Shown here: positions 24,951 through 33,078 of the stretch, one piece after another
Layout of the letters: every line of letters starts with the position of its first letter
Numbering within the stretch: the first letter of the stretch is position 1
From: Paractinoplanes rishiriensis
GTDB taxonomy: Bacteria > Actinomycetota > Actinomycetes > Mycobacteriales > Micromonosporaceae
Assembly (NCBI RefSeq): GCF_016862375.1
Contig: NZ_BOMV01000071.1
Coordinates: forward strand, 1 to 64,000
DNA length: 64,000 nt
Reading direction: 5' to 3'
Notes under the pieces: generated by a model
The model's database searches: none
What the model saw: only the letters and a program-made list of their open reading frames with translations
Told to the model about the DNA's origin: nothing
Translations under genes and position numbers: made by a program

Positions 24951-25275
24951 GTGAGCAGTGACGATCCGCTGCTCGATCGGGTCGCGATCGAGGATGCCTT
25001 CCGACGCCTCGGCGAACGGTTGGCCCGGCGCGGTGTCATCGCCGACCTCTACGTCTTCGGCGGCGCGGCGATGGCCTTGGCGTACGACGCCCGCCGGTCG
25101 ACACGCGACATCGACGCGGTGTTCCAACCACACGGCGTCGTGCTCGACGAGGCCAGATCCGTTGCCGCCGAACTCGGTCTACCGCAGTGGTAGCTCAATG
25201 AGCAGGCCAGCGCGTACGTCGCACCCGGCGGCGACACCAACGCTCCGCGGGTGTTCGACCATCCCGGCCTGCGGG
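24951..25275 (+). pseudogene. Nucleotidyltransferase (DUF6036/AbiEii-like) remnant with in-frame stop
   Basis: The first 80 codons (GTG 24951) contain a nucleotidyltransferase active site: VFGGAAMALAYDARRSTRDID, with GG and the D-x-D pair. After LGLPQW an in-frame TAG (25191) interrupts; reading resumes in the same frame with LNEQASAYVAPGG and APRVFDHPGLR. The C-terminal part is replaced by the GH95 remnant at about 25265-25277. A TGG-to-TAG change probably inactivated it. Relatives include toxins of AbiE-type systems. Confidence 0.75.
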
Positions 25276-26130
25276 ACGACGAGATCAGCAGGTAGCGGCC
25301 GAACTGGAAGAGCAACGCGGCGAACTGCGGGTCGTCGGCGACGGCGTGCTGCGCGATCCGGACGTCGGTCGGCTGGTCGGCGGCGGTACGGCCAGGCCGA
25401 TCGTCACCCGGCGGAACAGTTCCTGGTAGTCGGCCACGTGCCGGCGCCGCAGCCGGTCGTAGCGCACGGTCTCGGCGGCGCGCAGATGCTGCCACGCGAT
25501 GCCCTGGTAGTCGCCGCCGACGGCGTGGAAGTTGGCGTAGCTGGAGCCGATCGAGATCAGCAGGGTCACCGCGTCGGCTCCGGTGACCCGCAGCGTGCCG
25601 GCGGCGCTGCTGACCACGCCGCCGTCGAGCGCGATCGTGGTGCCGTCGGGGCTGGCCACCGTGGTGCGCTGCGGGCTGCCGAAGGACGCGGTGAAGCTGA
25701 TCGCGCCGGGCTGGTCCGCGGTCAGCCGCACCGCGATCACCTGATCCGGCGCGCTCGCGAAAACCTCACGATCAAAAGCAACCCCATTGACCACGTACGA
25801 CGTCGACGTCGTGGCCGTGGTCAGGCGGAGCCGCCGGTCGTGCCCGCTGACCTCGGTGCCATGGTCGAACTCCAGGCGCAGGTCCCCGACCGGCTGACAG
25901 ACCATCTGCCCAACCGGCTGCCGAGCATGGTCTGGTTGATCAGGGTCTGCGCCTCGAGCCACTGGCCGGCGAACACCAGCCGGCGGATCTCGGCGAGCGC
26001 GCCGGCGCCCAGCGGATTGTCCGGGACGTACGGTCCACCCGCTCAGACGGTGTCCCCGTTGAGCTGGAGGCGTTGCCGGCCGGCGTTGCCGAACTCCGCC
26101 GATGCGAAAGCTCCGTCGGGACACCTCGAA
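25258..26130 (-). pseudogene. GH95 alpha-L-fucosidase fragment, frameshifted
   Basis: Remnant of the N-terminal half of a GH95 enzyme. The first part is frame-shifted but legible (VRGQ..., NQTMLGNPVGQM-like, QPVGDLRLEFDHG). The middle is in frame (TSYVVNGVAFDREVFASAPDQ to GSSYANFHAVGGDYQG), and the end appears in another frame as PQFAALLFQFGRYLLISSS. The catalytic domain beyond SSSRPG is absent. The break coincides with CCCGGCCTGCGG, shared with the nucleotidyltransferase remnant. Confidence 0.8.
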
Positions 26131-26138
26131 CATGTGCT

Positions 26139-26198
26139 GGCCCTCCGCCTCAAGCAATACACATCTGTCGATATGTCAGGTGCTCGGGGCGGAGGGCC
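26139..26198 (-). terminator. Long-range inverted repeat after PL11 gene
   Basis: GGCCCTCCGCC (26139-26149) and GGCGGAGGGCC (26188-26198) are perfect 11-base complements around a 38-base loop containing a smaller ACAT/ATGT pairing. It starts 12 bases beyond the rhamnogalacturonan lyase stop and may terminate that transcript. Confidence 0.45.
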
Positions 26199-26209
26199 GG
26201 ATTACGGTT

Positions 26210-28459
26210 TTACCGCGGTGTGTAGCTGATGGCCGGCCGGGGCGGGGTGCTCATGCCCGAGCCGAGGTAGTAGTCGACGTGGTGCGACTGCATGTAGCCC
26301 TTGAGCGTGATGGCGTTGCGGTAGGCCGGGTTGTGGACCAGCGTGTAGAGCCGGGTGCTGGTCGGCACGTTGGTGGTGAAGATGACCAGCTCGTTGAACG
26401 AGGAGTTGGTATAGACGACCTCTTCACGCCAGTCGCCGAAGATGTCGCCGGACAGCGTCGGGCCGCTCTGCGCCGCGGTGACCGCGCCGAAGTTCCAGGT
26501 GGTGACCAGCCGGGGCACGCTGCCGCTGGCGGACGGGCTGCTGGGGTTCCACTTCTCGATCTTGCCGGCGTTCAGCAGCTCCATCGTGACGTCGCCGTCC
26601 CACCACAGGCCCAGCTGCGGCCACGGCGCCAGCCCGGTGTTCGGCTCGGCGAGCCGGTTGGTCGGGCCGTTGTAGAGGCCGGAGAACGACCACACCTCGT
26701 ATCCGGGGTAGCGCGGGTCGACGTCGCCGGCCATGCCGCGGCCGACGTCGCCGACACCGGACTCGATGTGCTTCCAGATGATCTGCCCGGTGGTGGCGTC
26801 GTAGTAGTACTCGCGCAGGCCGCTGGCGTTGTCCTGCTGCACCGCGTAGCCCTGCAGGCCGGCCCGGTTCGGGTCCATCTTGGCGATGTGGAACCGGTCG
26901 CCGTGGATGACGCCCTGCGACGCGAGCGAGTAGCGCAGCGTGCCGTTGCCGTTGAGGACGAACCCGATCTCGGCGATCTCGTCCTTGCCGTCGCCGTTGA
27001 TGTCGATGATCCGGGTGTTGTGCCCGTCCGGCAGGTCCTGGTTGCCGCGCAGGAACTTCCACTGCATGCTGACCGCGCTGCCGGTGAACCGCCACGCGGT
27101 GAACATCAGGTTGAAGCCGCCGTCGCCGACCCGGTTCTTCATGTACGCGACCAGGCTCGGGTTGACCCCGTCCAGGTGGCCGACGCCGAAGCGGGCCATC
27201 AGCGGGCCGTCCGCGATGTAATCGGCCGGAATCGCGGCGGTGGCCCGCGGCGCGCCGGTCATCCCGTCCAGGATCGCGATGAACTGCCGGTTGTTGTCGG
27301 AGTTCGAGAACGTGGTGCCGTTGCCGAACCGGACCCCGTTGGCGATCCGCAGCGCCACCTCGGCGCGGCCGTCGCTGTCCAGGTCGTAGACCGTGACGCC
27401 GTCGTTGTGGCCGACGTCGATAACCGACGAGCCGCCCTCGATGTTGTCCTGGTTGGTGCTGTTCGGCCCCATGTCGGCGGACCACAGGAACTGCCCGTTG
27501 CTCCGGTACGCCTCGATCGTCTGCGGCGAGGTCTGCCGGTCGACCACGTAGTCGTACTCGCCGTCGCCGTCCAGGTCACCGACCCAGACGAACTTGACCG
27601 CCCCGCCGGCCCGCAGCGGCACCCGCACCACGGGCTCGACCGCGTTGTTGGCCTTGAGCGTGAACGCCCCGCTCGGCGCCTGTTCCGCGCCACCGACCAC
27701 CGGGCGTACCCGATAGGTGTTCGCCTGGGCGAAGTTGGCGGTCGAGTCGGTGAAGTTGGTGCCGCCGGTCAGCACCGACGAGTTGAGCTTGACCTCGGCG
27801 CCGCCGGCCGCGGACCGGTAGACGTTGAAGCCGATCCCGTCCGGGTCCAGGCCCAGCAGGCGCCAGCTGACCAGCGCACTCGTGTTGCTGGCGCGGACCG
27901 CGACCACACCACGTCCCAGGCTCTCCATCTTGCGGCCGCTGCCGGTCGGCGGCGGGGTCGTCGGCGTGGTGCCGCCGCCGCTCGTGGTGACGTCCAGGTA
28001 GTCGATGTTGGCGAGCCCGCCCGCGGTGGTCGCGGCCAGCCGGATCGTGTTGCTGCCGGCGCGCAGCGGGACGCTCAGCGAGGCGGTGGTCCAGCCGTTC
28101 CAGGCGCCGGTGTTGTTGAACGCGTACCCGCCCGCGACGACCGCGCCGTTCACGCTGATGTCGGCGGGGCGCCCGGCCGGGTTGCCGTTGGCGTACCGGA
28201 TGTCGACCGTGGCGTTCCCGGCGGCCGCCGCGTTCACGGTGAACTGGGCCGCGGCGCCGACCGCACCGTTCGAGTCGCAGAACCCCGAGCCGGAGAAGCC
28301 CGAGTGGTTCGAGGCGATGGCTCCGTCGCAGGTGGCGGGCGCGGATTCGGCCTCGTACCGGTCGGTGGCGGCGCTCGCCTCGAGGGCCACGAGCACCCCC
28401 GCTCCGGACAGGAGGGTGGCCACGGCCGCGACGACCGTGACCTTCGCTGATCGTTTCAT
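26210..28459 (-). CDS. Secreted rhamnogalacturonan lyase (PL11) with N-terminal CBM35
   Basis: A 749-residue extracellular pectinase that cleaves the rhamnogalacturonan I backbone by beta-elimination. After a signal peptide (to about residue 31, ALEASAA) comes a CBM35-like domain (YEAESAPATCDGAI... NIDYLDV, to about 158), then a Thr/Pro linker. The PL11 eight-bladed propeller starts at RKMESLGRGVVAVR and contains the calcium-binding VGDLDGDGEYDYVVDR and DINGDGKDEIAEIG repeats and HVDYYLGSGM at the end. The ribosome site is weak. The LacI-type site at 28497-28507 implies sugar-dependent repression. Confidence 0.95.
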   Translation of the reverse strand: MKRSAKVTVVAAVATLLSGAGVLVALEASAATDRYEAESAPATCDGAIASNHSGFSGSGFCDSNGAVGAAAQFTVNAAAAGNATVDIRYANGNPAGRPADISVNGAVVAGGYAFNNTGAWNGWTTASLSVPLRAGSNTIRLAATTAGGLANIDYLDVTTSGGGTTPTTPPPTGSGRKMESLGRGVVAVRASNTSALVSWRLLGLDPDGIGFNVYRSAAGGAEVKLNSSVLTGGTNFTDSTANFAQANTYRVRPVVGGAEQAPSGAFTLKANNAVEPVVRVPLRAGGAVKFVWVGDLDGDGEYDYVVDRQTSPQTIEAYRSNGQFLWSADMGPNSTNQDNIEGGSSVIDVGHNDGVTVYDLDSDGRAEVALRIANGVRFGNGTTFSNSDNNRQFIAILDGMTGAPRATAAIPADYIADGPLMARFGVGHLDGVNPSLVAYMKNRVGDGGFNLMFTAWRFTGSAVSMQWKFLRGNQDLPDGHNTRIIDINGDGKDEIAEIGFVLNGNGTLRYSLASQGVIHGDRFHIAKMDPNRAGLQGYAVQQDNASGLREYYYDATTGQIIWKHIESGVGDVGRGMAGDVDPRYPGYEVWSFSGLYNGPTNRLAEPNTGLAPWPQLGLWWDGDVTMELLNAGKIEKWNPSSPSASGSVPRLVTTWNFGAVTAAQSGPTLSGDIFGDWREEVVYTNSSFNELVIFTTNVPTSTRLYTLVHNPAYRNAITLKGYMQSHHVDYYLGSGMSTPPRPAISYTPR

Positions 28460-28496
28460 GGGGGGACTCCAAGGTGGATCAGGGATGAGGACGTTA

Positions 28497-28538
28497 AAAC
28501 GTTTACCAGAGGTTGCCGAACGATTTCATGGTCGTCAA
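28497..28538 (-). promoter_or_regulatory. Promoter and LacI-type operator of PL11 gene
   Basis: On the minus strand, TTGACG (28538-28533), 17 bases, then CAACCT (28515-28510) forms a promoter. AAACGTTTACC (plus-strand 28497-28507), with the LacI-type core AAACGTTT, lies just downstream of the -10, where bound repressor would block initiation. The same 11-mer recurs at 28658-28668. Confidence 0.55.
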
Positions 28539-28657
28539 TACCTTGGCAGGCGTTTTCCGTCCTGATGCGGAGGGGAACCGTTTAGGCCCGGCCCGCACGG
28601 CGGCCGCGATCAGCACACTCGCGGCGATCTCGTCGAGGCCCGGGCGCTTGCTCCCGG

Positions 28658-28668
28658 AAACGTTTACC
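28658..28668 (+). promoter_or_regulatory. Second AAACGTTTACC site
   Basis: An exact copy of the 11-base site in front of the PL11 gene, ending 1 base before the upstream ATG of the divergent methyltransferase. Two copies 161 bases apart could allow looping by a tetrameric LacI-family repressor. Confidence 0.45.
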
Positions 28669-28677
28669 ATGACCGGG

Positions 28678-29268
28678 ATGACCTCTCACGACAACCTCTG
28701 GCTCCGCAAGATCGCCGAGAACCCCGGCCACTCCCAGTGGTACATCGACCGGTTCCGTGGCATGGCGGCCCGCGGCGACGACCTGGCCGGCGAGGCGCGG
28801 CTGATCGACGCGATGGCGCCGCGGGGCTCCCGGATCCTGGACGCGGGCTGCGGCACCGGCCGGGTGGGCGGTCACCTGTCCGGCCTGGGCCATGCGGTGG
28901 TCGGCGTCGACCTGGACCCGGCCCTGATCGAAGCCGCCCGGGCGGACCACCCCGGTCCCACCTGGCTGACCGGCGACCTGACCGAACTCGACCTGGACCC
29001 ACCCGGCTTCGACGTGATCGTCTGCGCCGGCAACGTGATGACCTTCGTGGCCCCCGGCACCCGGCGCGCGATCCTCGCCCGGTTCCGCGCCCACCTGGCC
29101 GACGGCGGCCGGGCGGTGATCGGCTTCGGCGCCGGCCGCGGCTACGACTTCACCGAGTTCCTGACCGACGCCGCCGACGCCGGCCTCCACCCCGACCTGC
29201 TGCTGAGCGCCTGGGACCTGCGCCCGTTCGGCAAGGACGCCGACTTCCTGGTAGCCGTCCTGACCTAG
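28678..29268 (+). CDS. Class I SAM-dependent methyltransferase
   Basis: A 196-residue methyltransferase. Motif I is RILDAGCGTGRVGGHL, motif II GHAVVGVDLDPALIEAAR and motif IV DVIVCAGNVMTFV. The substrate is unknown. ATG 28678 opens the conserved HDNLWLRKIAENPGHSQWY segment; ATG 28669 is 3 codons earlier and equally possible. The operator-like AAACGTTTACC abuts the start, so it may share regulation with the divergent lyase gene although no metabolic link is evident. Confidence 0.85.
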   Translation: MTSHDNLWLRKIAENPGHSQWYIDRFRGMAARGDDLAGEARLIDAMAPRGSRILDAGCGTGRVGGHLSGLGHAVVGVDLDPALIEAARADHPGPTWLTGDLTELDLDPPGFDVIVCAGNVMTFVAPGTRRAILARFRAHLADGGRAVIGFGAGRGYDFTEFLTDAADAGLHPDLLLSAWDLRPFGKDADFLVAVLT

Positions 29269-29373
29269 ACAGCTTCCGGTGGGCCGAGGTCTGCGCGACT
29301 TGCGGTCCGGCCGCTTTCTCGCCCAGCACCGCTCCCGTCCAGGTCGCGCCGCGCGGTCAGGGCGACTACGGAC

Positions 29374-29754
29374 CTAGACCCGGACACCAGCCCTCACGGT
29401 GTGGACGGACGGGCCGGCATGCAGTGAGTAGATGGTCTGTTCGCGCTGGCCGGCCGTGTACCGGATGTGGAAGTACGGCGCCCGCCGGCCGCCCACCTGC
29501 CCGTACCAGACGATGTCCCGCTCGACGACCCGCCGCCACCTGCCGCTGGCCGGGTCGGTGACGACCAGTTCGGTCCGCCGGATCCGCTCCACCGGCTCGT
29601 CCAGGTATTCGACCGCGTGATCGAAGATCGGGACCGCGTCGAGCGCCGCCTCGCTCTCCCAGTACGTCTCGGGCGCCAGGGCGAGCCGGACCGGGGTCTC
29701 CTCCCCCACCCGCACGAACAGGAGCTCGACCCGCAGCCGCGACGACCCGGCCAT
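29374..29754 (-). CDS. Hypothetical protein
   Basis: A 126-residue soluble protein with many charged and aromatic residues (VRLALAPETYWESEAALD, RRVVERDIVWYGQVGG, YFHIRYTAGQREQTIYS). No family recognised. ATG 29754 is preceded by GGCGAGG at 9 bases. It is the last of three genes in the same direction after the epoxide-hydrolase-like gene, 86 bases behind the small membrane protein. Codon use is typical for the genome. Confidence 0.6.
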   Translation of the reverse strand: MAGSSRLRVELLFVRVGEETPVRLALAPETYWESEAALDAVPIFDHAVEYLDEPVERIRRTELVVTDPASGRWRRVVERDIVWYGQVGGRRAPYFHIRYTAGQREQTIYSLHAGPSVHTVRAGVRV

Positions 29755-29840
29755 GGCGTGCACCTCGCCGCTACGCTGCCCCTCGACCCAGACCGGCGAA
29801 GGGAGCCGGCAACCAGCGATCCGACGACTGACGTCCCCAC

Positions 29841-30218
29841 TCAGGTCCGGCGCGCGGCCCCGATCGCCAGCAGCACCACGGCGGGAACGTAGAAGGCGCC
29901 GACCGAGGCCAGACCGGCCAGCACACCGACGCCGAGCACGATGGCACAGGCCCAGGCCAGCGCACGTCCCGCGACCACCAGCGGCAGCGCACACACCAGC
30001 ACCGGCACTGCCGTCAGGAGGGCCACGCCCGGGCCGTCGCTCGCCAAGAGGCTGCGGTATTCCACCGCCTGCCCCGCGATCTGCCCGGCCGACAACGGTG
30101 CCAGCAGCAGAATCCCGCCGGTCACCAGGCTGTACAGCACGGCCCCCACCGACCACCGCCGCCCGGCACTCGCCCCGACGCCGGCCGGGCGCACCGCTTG
30201 TGCCCTTCCCATGGCCAT
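29841..30218 (-). CDS. Small membrane protein, unknown function
   Basis: A 125-residue protein with four predicted helices (SVGAVLYSLVTGGILLLAPL, PGVALLTAVPVLVCALPLVV, LAWACAIVLGVGVLAGL, VGAFYVPAVVLLAIGAA). ATG 30218, or ATG 30212 two codons on. The preceding hydrolase gene ends 12 bases upstream, but the palindrome TTGAACACGTTCAG occupies the gap, so this gene may also have its own regulated promoter. Confidence 0.65.
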   Translation of the reverse strand: MAMGRAQAVRPAGVGASAGRRWSVGAVLYSLVTGGILLLAPLSAGQIAGQAVEYRSLLASDGPGVALLTAVPVLVCALPLVVAGRALAWACAIVLGVGVLAGLASVGAFYVPAVVLLAIGAARRT

Positions 30219-30220
30219 AT

Positions 30221-30234
30221 TTGAACACGTTCAG
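30221..30234. promoter_or_regulatory. GAACACGTTC operator, copy 2
   Basis: TTGAACACGTTCAG, with the same 10-base core as the sites at 23024 and 62931. It covers the hydrolase stop codon and ends 3 bases before the membrane-protein ATG. Confidence 0.45.
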
Positions 30235-31190
30235 GCCGCCCGGGCATCCCGCTGGTCCAACCACTTCAGGATCGCCTGGTTCGTTTCCGCCGGCTTCTCC
30301 TGCTGGATCCAATGACCACAGTCCAGGCTGACCACCTCCACGTCGGGCACGAATTCGGTCAGCCTTTCGGATTTTTGCACCACGTCACGGTCGCCATAGA
30401 TCATGAGCGTGGGCTGCCGGACGATCGGGTCCACGTCCGCCAGCAAGCGCCAGTTACGGTCGAGGTTCCGGTACCAATTCAGACTGGCCGTGAACCCGGT
30501 TGATGCGAAGGCGGAGACGAAAACGGCCAGGTCGCTGTCGCTCATTACGGGGTCACCGAGCGGTGTTTCTGCCCTGGCGAGGTCTATCAACGCCATACCT
30601 GGCCGAGGCTCTCGCGGGGGCTCGTTCTTACGGAACATGTTGCGAAGGAACTGGAAGGTGTTCTCGTCGAATACGGCGTCGGCGACACCTGGCTGCCGAT
30701 TGAAGTGGACGAAATAGAAGTCGCCGCCGAGCGCCTCCGCCATGGACTCGATCCAGGGCTTTTCCCCGCGCTCGAGGTAGGGCACGCTCAGGTTGATCAC
30801 TCTGTTGACACGGTCCGGATGCAGCAGGGCCAGGCCCCAGACGACAGCTGCCCCCCAATCATGCCCGACGAAGGTGGCATCGTCGTATTCGTAGTGATCG
30901 AGAAGTGCGACGAGATCACCCGACAGGTTTTCGATGTCGTAGTCGGTCACCGCGGCCGGTCGGGATGAATTGCCATAACCCCGCTGGTTCGGGACGATGA
31001 CATGGTGGCCCGCCGCGGCAAGTGCGGGCACCTGATGGCGCCAGGAAAAGGCGTGCTCCGGCCAGCCGTGACAGAGCACGATGGGTTTTCCGGCATTGCG
31101 CCGGCCGGCTTCGAAGACTTCGAGTTCCACACCGTTGACGGCAATGAGGGTGGACTCGGGAAAATCGGTGGATTCAAACAACGCGGTCAT
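30231..31190 (-). CDS. Alpha/beta hydrolase, epoxide hydrolase-like
   Basis: A 319-residue enzyme. Oxyanion-hole HGWPEHAFSW, nucleophile Asp in VGHDWGAAV (epoxide hydrolase and haloalkane dehalogenase pattern), acid Asp in IYGDRD and catalytic His in DCGHWIQQEKP are all visible, with the cap tyrosine WYRNLDR. It should open an epoxide by an ester intermediate in the cytoplasm; substrate unknown. ATG 31190 is preferred; ATG 31220 lies inside the operator palindrome. It is divergent from the WYL regulator, which probably controls it. Third positions look less GC-rich than the neighbours. Confidence 0.9.
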   Translation of the reverse strand: MTALFESTDFPESTLIAVNGVELEVFEAGRRNAGKPIVLCHGWPEHAFSWRHQVPALAAAGHHVIVPNQRGYGNSSRPAAVTDYDIENLSGDLVALLDHYEYDDATFVGHDWGAAVVWGLALLHPDRVNRVINLSVPYLERGEKPWIESMAEALGGDFYFVHFNRQPGVADAVFDENTFQFLRNMFRKNEPPREPRPGMALIDLARAETPLGDPVMSDSDLAVFVSAFASTGFTASLNWYRNLDRNWRLLADVDPIVRQPTLMIYGDRDVVQKSERLTEFVPDVEVVSLDCGHWIQQEKPAETNQAILKWLDQRDARAA

Positions 31191-31208
31191 GCCGACATCC
31201 TGCCGAGG

Positions 31209-31235
31209 AAAACCGGTCATCCTCTGACCGGTTTT
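31209..31235. promoter_or_regulatory. Divergent operator palindrome
   Basis: AAAACCGGTCA-N5-TGACCGGTTTT is a perfect 11+11 inverted repeat in the 63 bases between the divergent hydrolase and WYL-regulator genes. Its position fits binding by the WYL regulator to control both directions. Confidence 0.65.
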
Positions 31236-31253
31236 TGTGGAAGTGTTGCCGGC

Positions 31254-32234
31254 GTGCGAGCCGACCGGCTGATGGCCATCCTCCTGCTGCTGCAACAGCG
31301 CGAGCAGGTGACCGCCGCCGAGGTCGCCCGAGAGCTGGAGGTCTCCGAGCGCACCGCCCGCCGCGACCTCGACGCCCTGGCCATGGCCGGCGTGCCCGTG
31401 TACTCCCTGCAGGGCCGAAGCGGCGGCTGGCGCCTCGTGGGCGGCGCCCGCACCGACCTGTCCGGGCTCACCGCCAGCGAGGCCCGCGCCCTGTTCCTGG
31501 TCGCCGGGCCGGCCTCGGCTGCCACTCCGGCCGTGAAAGCAGCCCTGCGCAAGCTGGTCCGGGCCCTGCCGGAGCCCTTCCGGGTGCAGGCCGAGGCGGC
31601 GGCGTCGTCGTTGGTCACCGACCCGCAACGATGGGGATCGGTTCCGGTCGAGCGCCGGCCACCCCGGTTCCTCGACGAACTCCAGGACGCGGTGATTCGC
31701 GGCGTCCAGGTGCGGCTCGGCTACGTCGACCGCGACGGCGCCGAAACCTCGAGAACCGTCCACCCGCTGGGCATCGTCGCCAAAGGGCCGTCGTGGTACC
31801 TCGTCGCCGGCACCGGCGCCGGCCGGCGGACCTTCCGTGTTGACCGCGTGTCCTCCGCCGAACCGACCGGCGATCCCGTGCATCGACCCGCGGACTTCGA
31901 CCTTGCCGGGAGCTGGCGCGAGATCGCCGACGAGGTCGACCGCAGGCGGACGCCGCTCGAGATCCAGGCGGTGTGCGCACCCGACGGGATCAGCGTGCTC
32001 CGGATGATGCTCGGCGGACGGCTCGAGGTGGGAGGTCCCACGACCGACGGCCGCATCGAGGTCGTGATCCGCGGCCACAACGAGTACATGCTCGCCGGCG
32101 AGCTGGCCTGGCTGGTCGAATGGCTCGAGGTGACCGGCCCGCCGGGCGTACGAGACCACCTGGCCTCGATCGGCGACGCGCTCGTCGAGCGATACGGCCG
32201 CAACCGGCACGAGGACGGCGGTAGTCCGGGATAA
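31254..32234 (+). CDS. WYL-domain (YafY-type) transcriptional regulator
   Basis: A 326-residue regulator. An N-terminal DeoR-like HTH (QVTAAEVARELEVSERTARRDL, about residues 18-39) and wing (YSLQGRSGGWRL) precede a WYL ligand-binding domain (WYLVAGTGAGRRTFRVDRV), followed by a WCX C-terminal part. GTG 31254 is chosen because MxADRLMAILLLLQ is the conserved family start. The ligand is unknown. It is divergent from the hydrolase across a strong palindrome. Confidence 0.9.
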   Translation: MRADRLMAILLLLQQREQVTAAEVARELEVSERTARRDLDALAMAGVPVYSLQGRSGGWRLVGGARTDLSGLTASEARALFLVAGPASAATPAVKAALRKLVRALPEPFRVQAEAAASSLVTDPQRWGSVPVERRPPRFLDELQDAVIRGVQVRLGYVDRDGAETSRTVHPLGIVAKGPSWYLVAGTGAGRRTFRVDRVSSAEPTGDPVHRPADFDLAGSWREIADEVDRRRTPLEIQAVCAPDGISVLRMMLGGRLEVGGPTTDGRIEVVIRGHNEYMLAGELAWLVEWLEVTGPPGVRDHLASIGDALVERYGRNRHEDGGSPG

Positions 32235-32274
32235 ATCGGTCGACCTGCCGGGGCGGCGGTGTGACCCTGCGCGG

Positions 32275-33045
32275 ATGACCGAGGACATGGGACGGCGGCT
32301 GGCGCGGGCGCGGTTTCCGCGCAGTGCGGGGTATGCGCCGGAGTGGATGATCGAGAACTGGATGGGGCCCAACGCCATCTGGCTGGTGGAATGGTTGTGC
32401 CAGGCCCTGGAGTTGCCGGCCGGGGCACGGGTGCTCGACCTGGGGTGCGGCAAGGCGGCCACCTCGATCTTTCTGGCCCAGGAGTACGACGTCCAGGTGG
32501 TGGCGGCCGACCTCTGGATCAAGCCCACCGAGAACTGGCAGCGGATCGAGGCCGCCGGGCAGGGCGGGCGAATCCTGCCGGTGCTGGCCGAGGCACACGA
32601 CCTGCCGTTCGCCGAGGGGTATTTCGACGCCATCGTCAGCGTCGACGCCTACCACTACTTCGGGACGGACGGGCTCTACCTCAGCTACCTGCGCCGCTTC
32701 CTGGCTCCGGGCGGACGCCTCGGGATCGTCGTTCCGGGGCTGGTCGCGGAACTGGACGACGGGCTGCCCGAGCACCTCGCGCCCTACTGGGAGCCGGATT
32801 TCTGGACCTTCCACTCACCCGCCTGGTGGGAGCTCCTGTGGCGTCGCAGCGGCGTGGTCAGGGACGTCCGCGCCGACTTCCTCGAGGACGGCTGGCGGGA
32901 CTGGCTGGCCTGGAGCGAGGTGACGCTCGAGGTGACCGACGACGAGTTCGCCCGCACCGTGGGGCGCCGGGAAGCCGAGATGCTGAAGGCCGACGCCGGC
33001 CGCAACCTCGGGTTCACGCGAGTCATCGCCAGAACTATTCCTTGA
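32275..33045 (+). CDS. SAM-dependent methyltransferase
   Basis: A 256-residue class I methyltransferase. Motif I is VLDLGCGKAATSIFLAQ and motif IV AIVSVDAYHYFGTD, followed by LAPGGRLGIVVPG. The N-terminus GYAPEWMIENWMGPNAIWLVEWL matches a cyclopropane-synthase-like or small-molecule methyltransferase group. Substrate unknown. Its stop codon lies within the -35 box of the next gene, so the following module is separately controlled. Confidence 0.87.
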   Translation: MTEDMGRRLARARFPRSAGYAPEWMIENWMGPNAIWLVEWLCQALELPAGARVLDLGCGKAATSIFLAQEYDVQVVAADLWIKPTENWQRIEAAGQGGRILPVLAEAHDLPFAEGYFDAIVSVDAYHYFGTDGLYLSYLRRFLAPGGRLGIVVPGLVAELDDGLPEHLAPYWEPDFWTFHSPAWWELLWRRSGVVRDVRADFLEDGWRDWLAWSEVTLEVTDDEFARTVGRREAEMLKADAGRNLGFTRVIARTIP

Positions 33046-33071
33046 CAGGAATATTCTCCTCGGAGAATACT
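33042..33071 (+). promoter_or_regulatory. Promoter with ArsR-type operator
   Basis: Perfect -35 TTGACA (33042-33047) and -10-like AATACT (33066-33071) flank the inverted repeat TATTCTCC-TC-GGAGAATA (33052-33069), which fills the spacer and overlaps the -10. This should give tight autorepression by the ArsR-type protein encoded 8 bases downstream. Confidence 0.7.
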
Positions 33072-33078
33072 AGCCGGC

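Noticed and set aside
25797..25815. 16-base palindrome ACGACGTCGACGTCGT as an operator
   Set aside because: It lies inside the GH95 remnant coding for Thr/Ser codons, not near any start.
25952..28450. Long plus-strand frames opposite the PL11 lyase
   Set aside because: Composition follows from antisense of GC-rich codons; no motif, whereas the minus strand carries a complete signal peptide, CBM35 and PL11.
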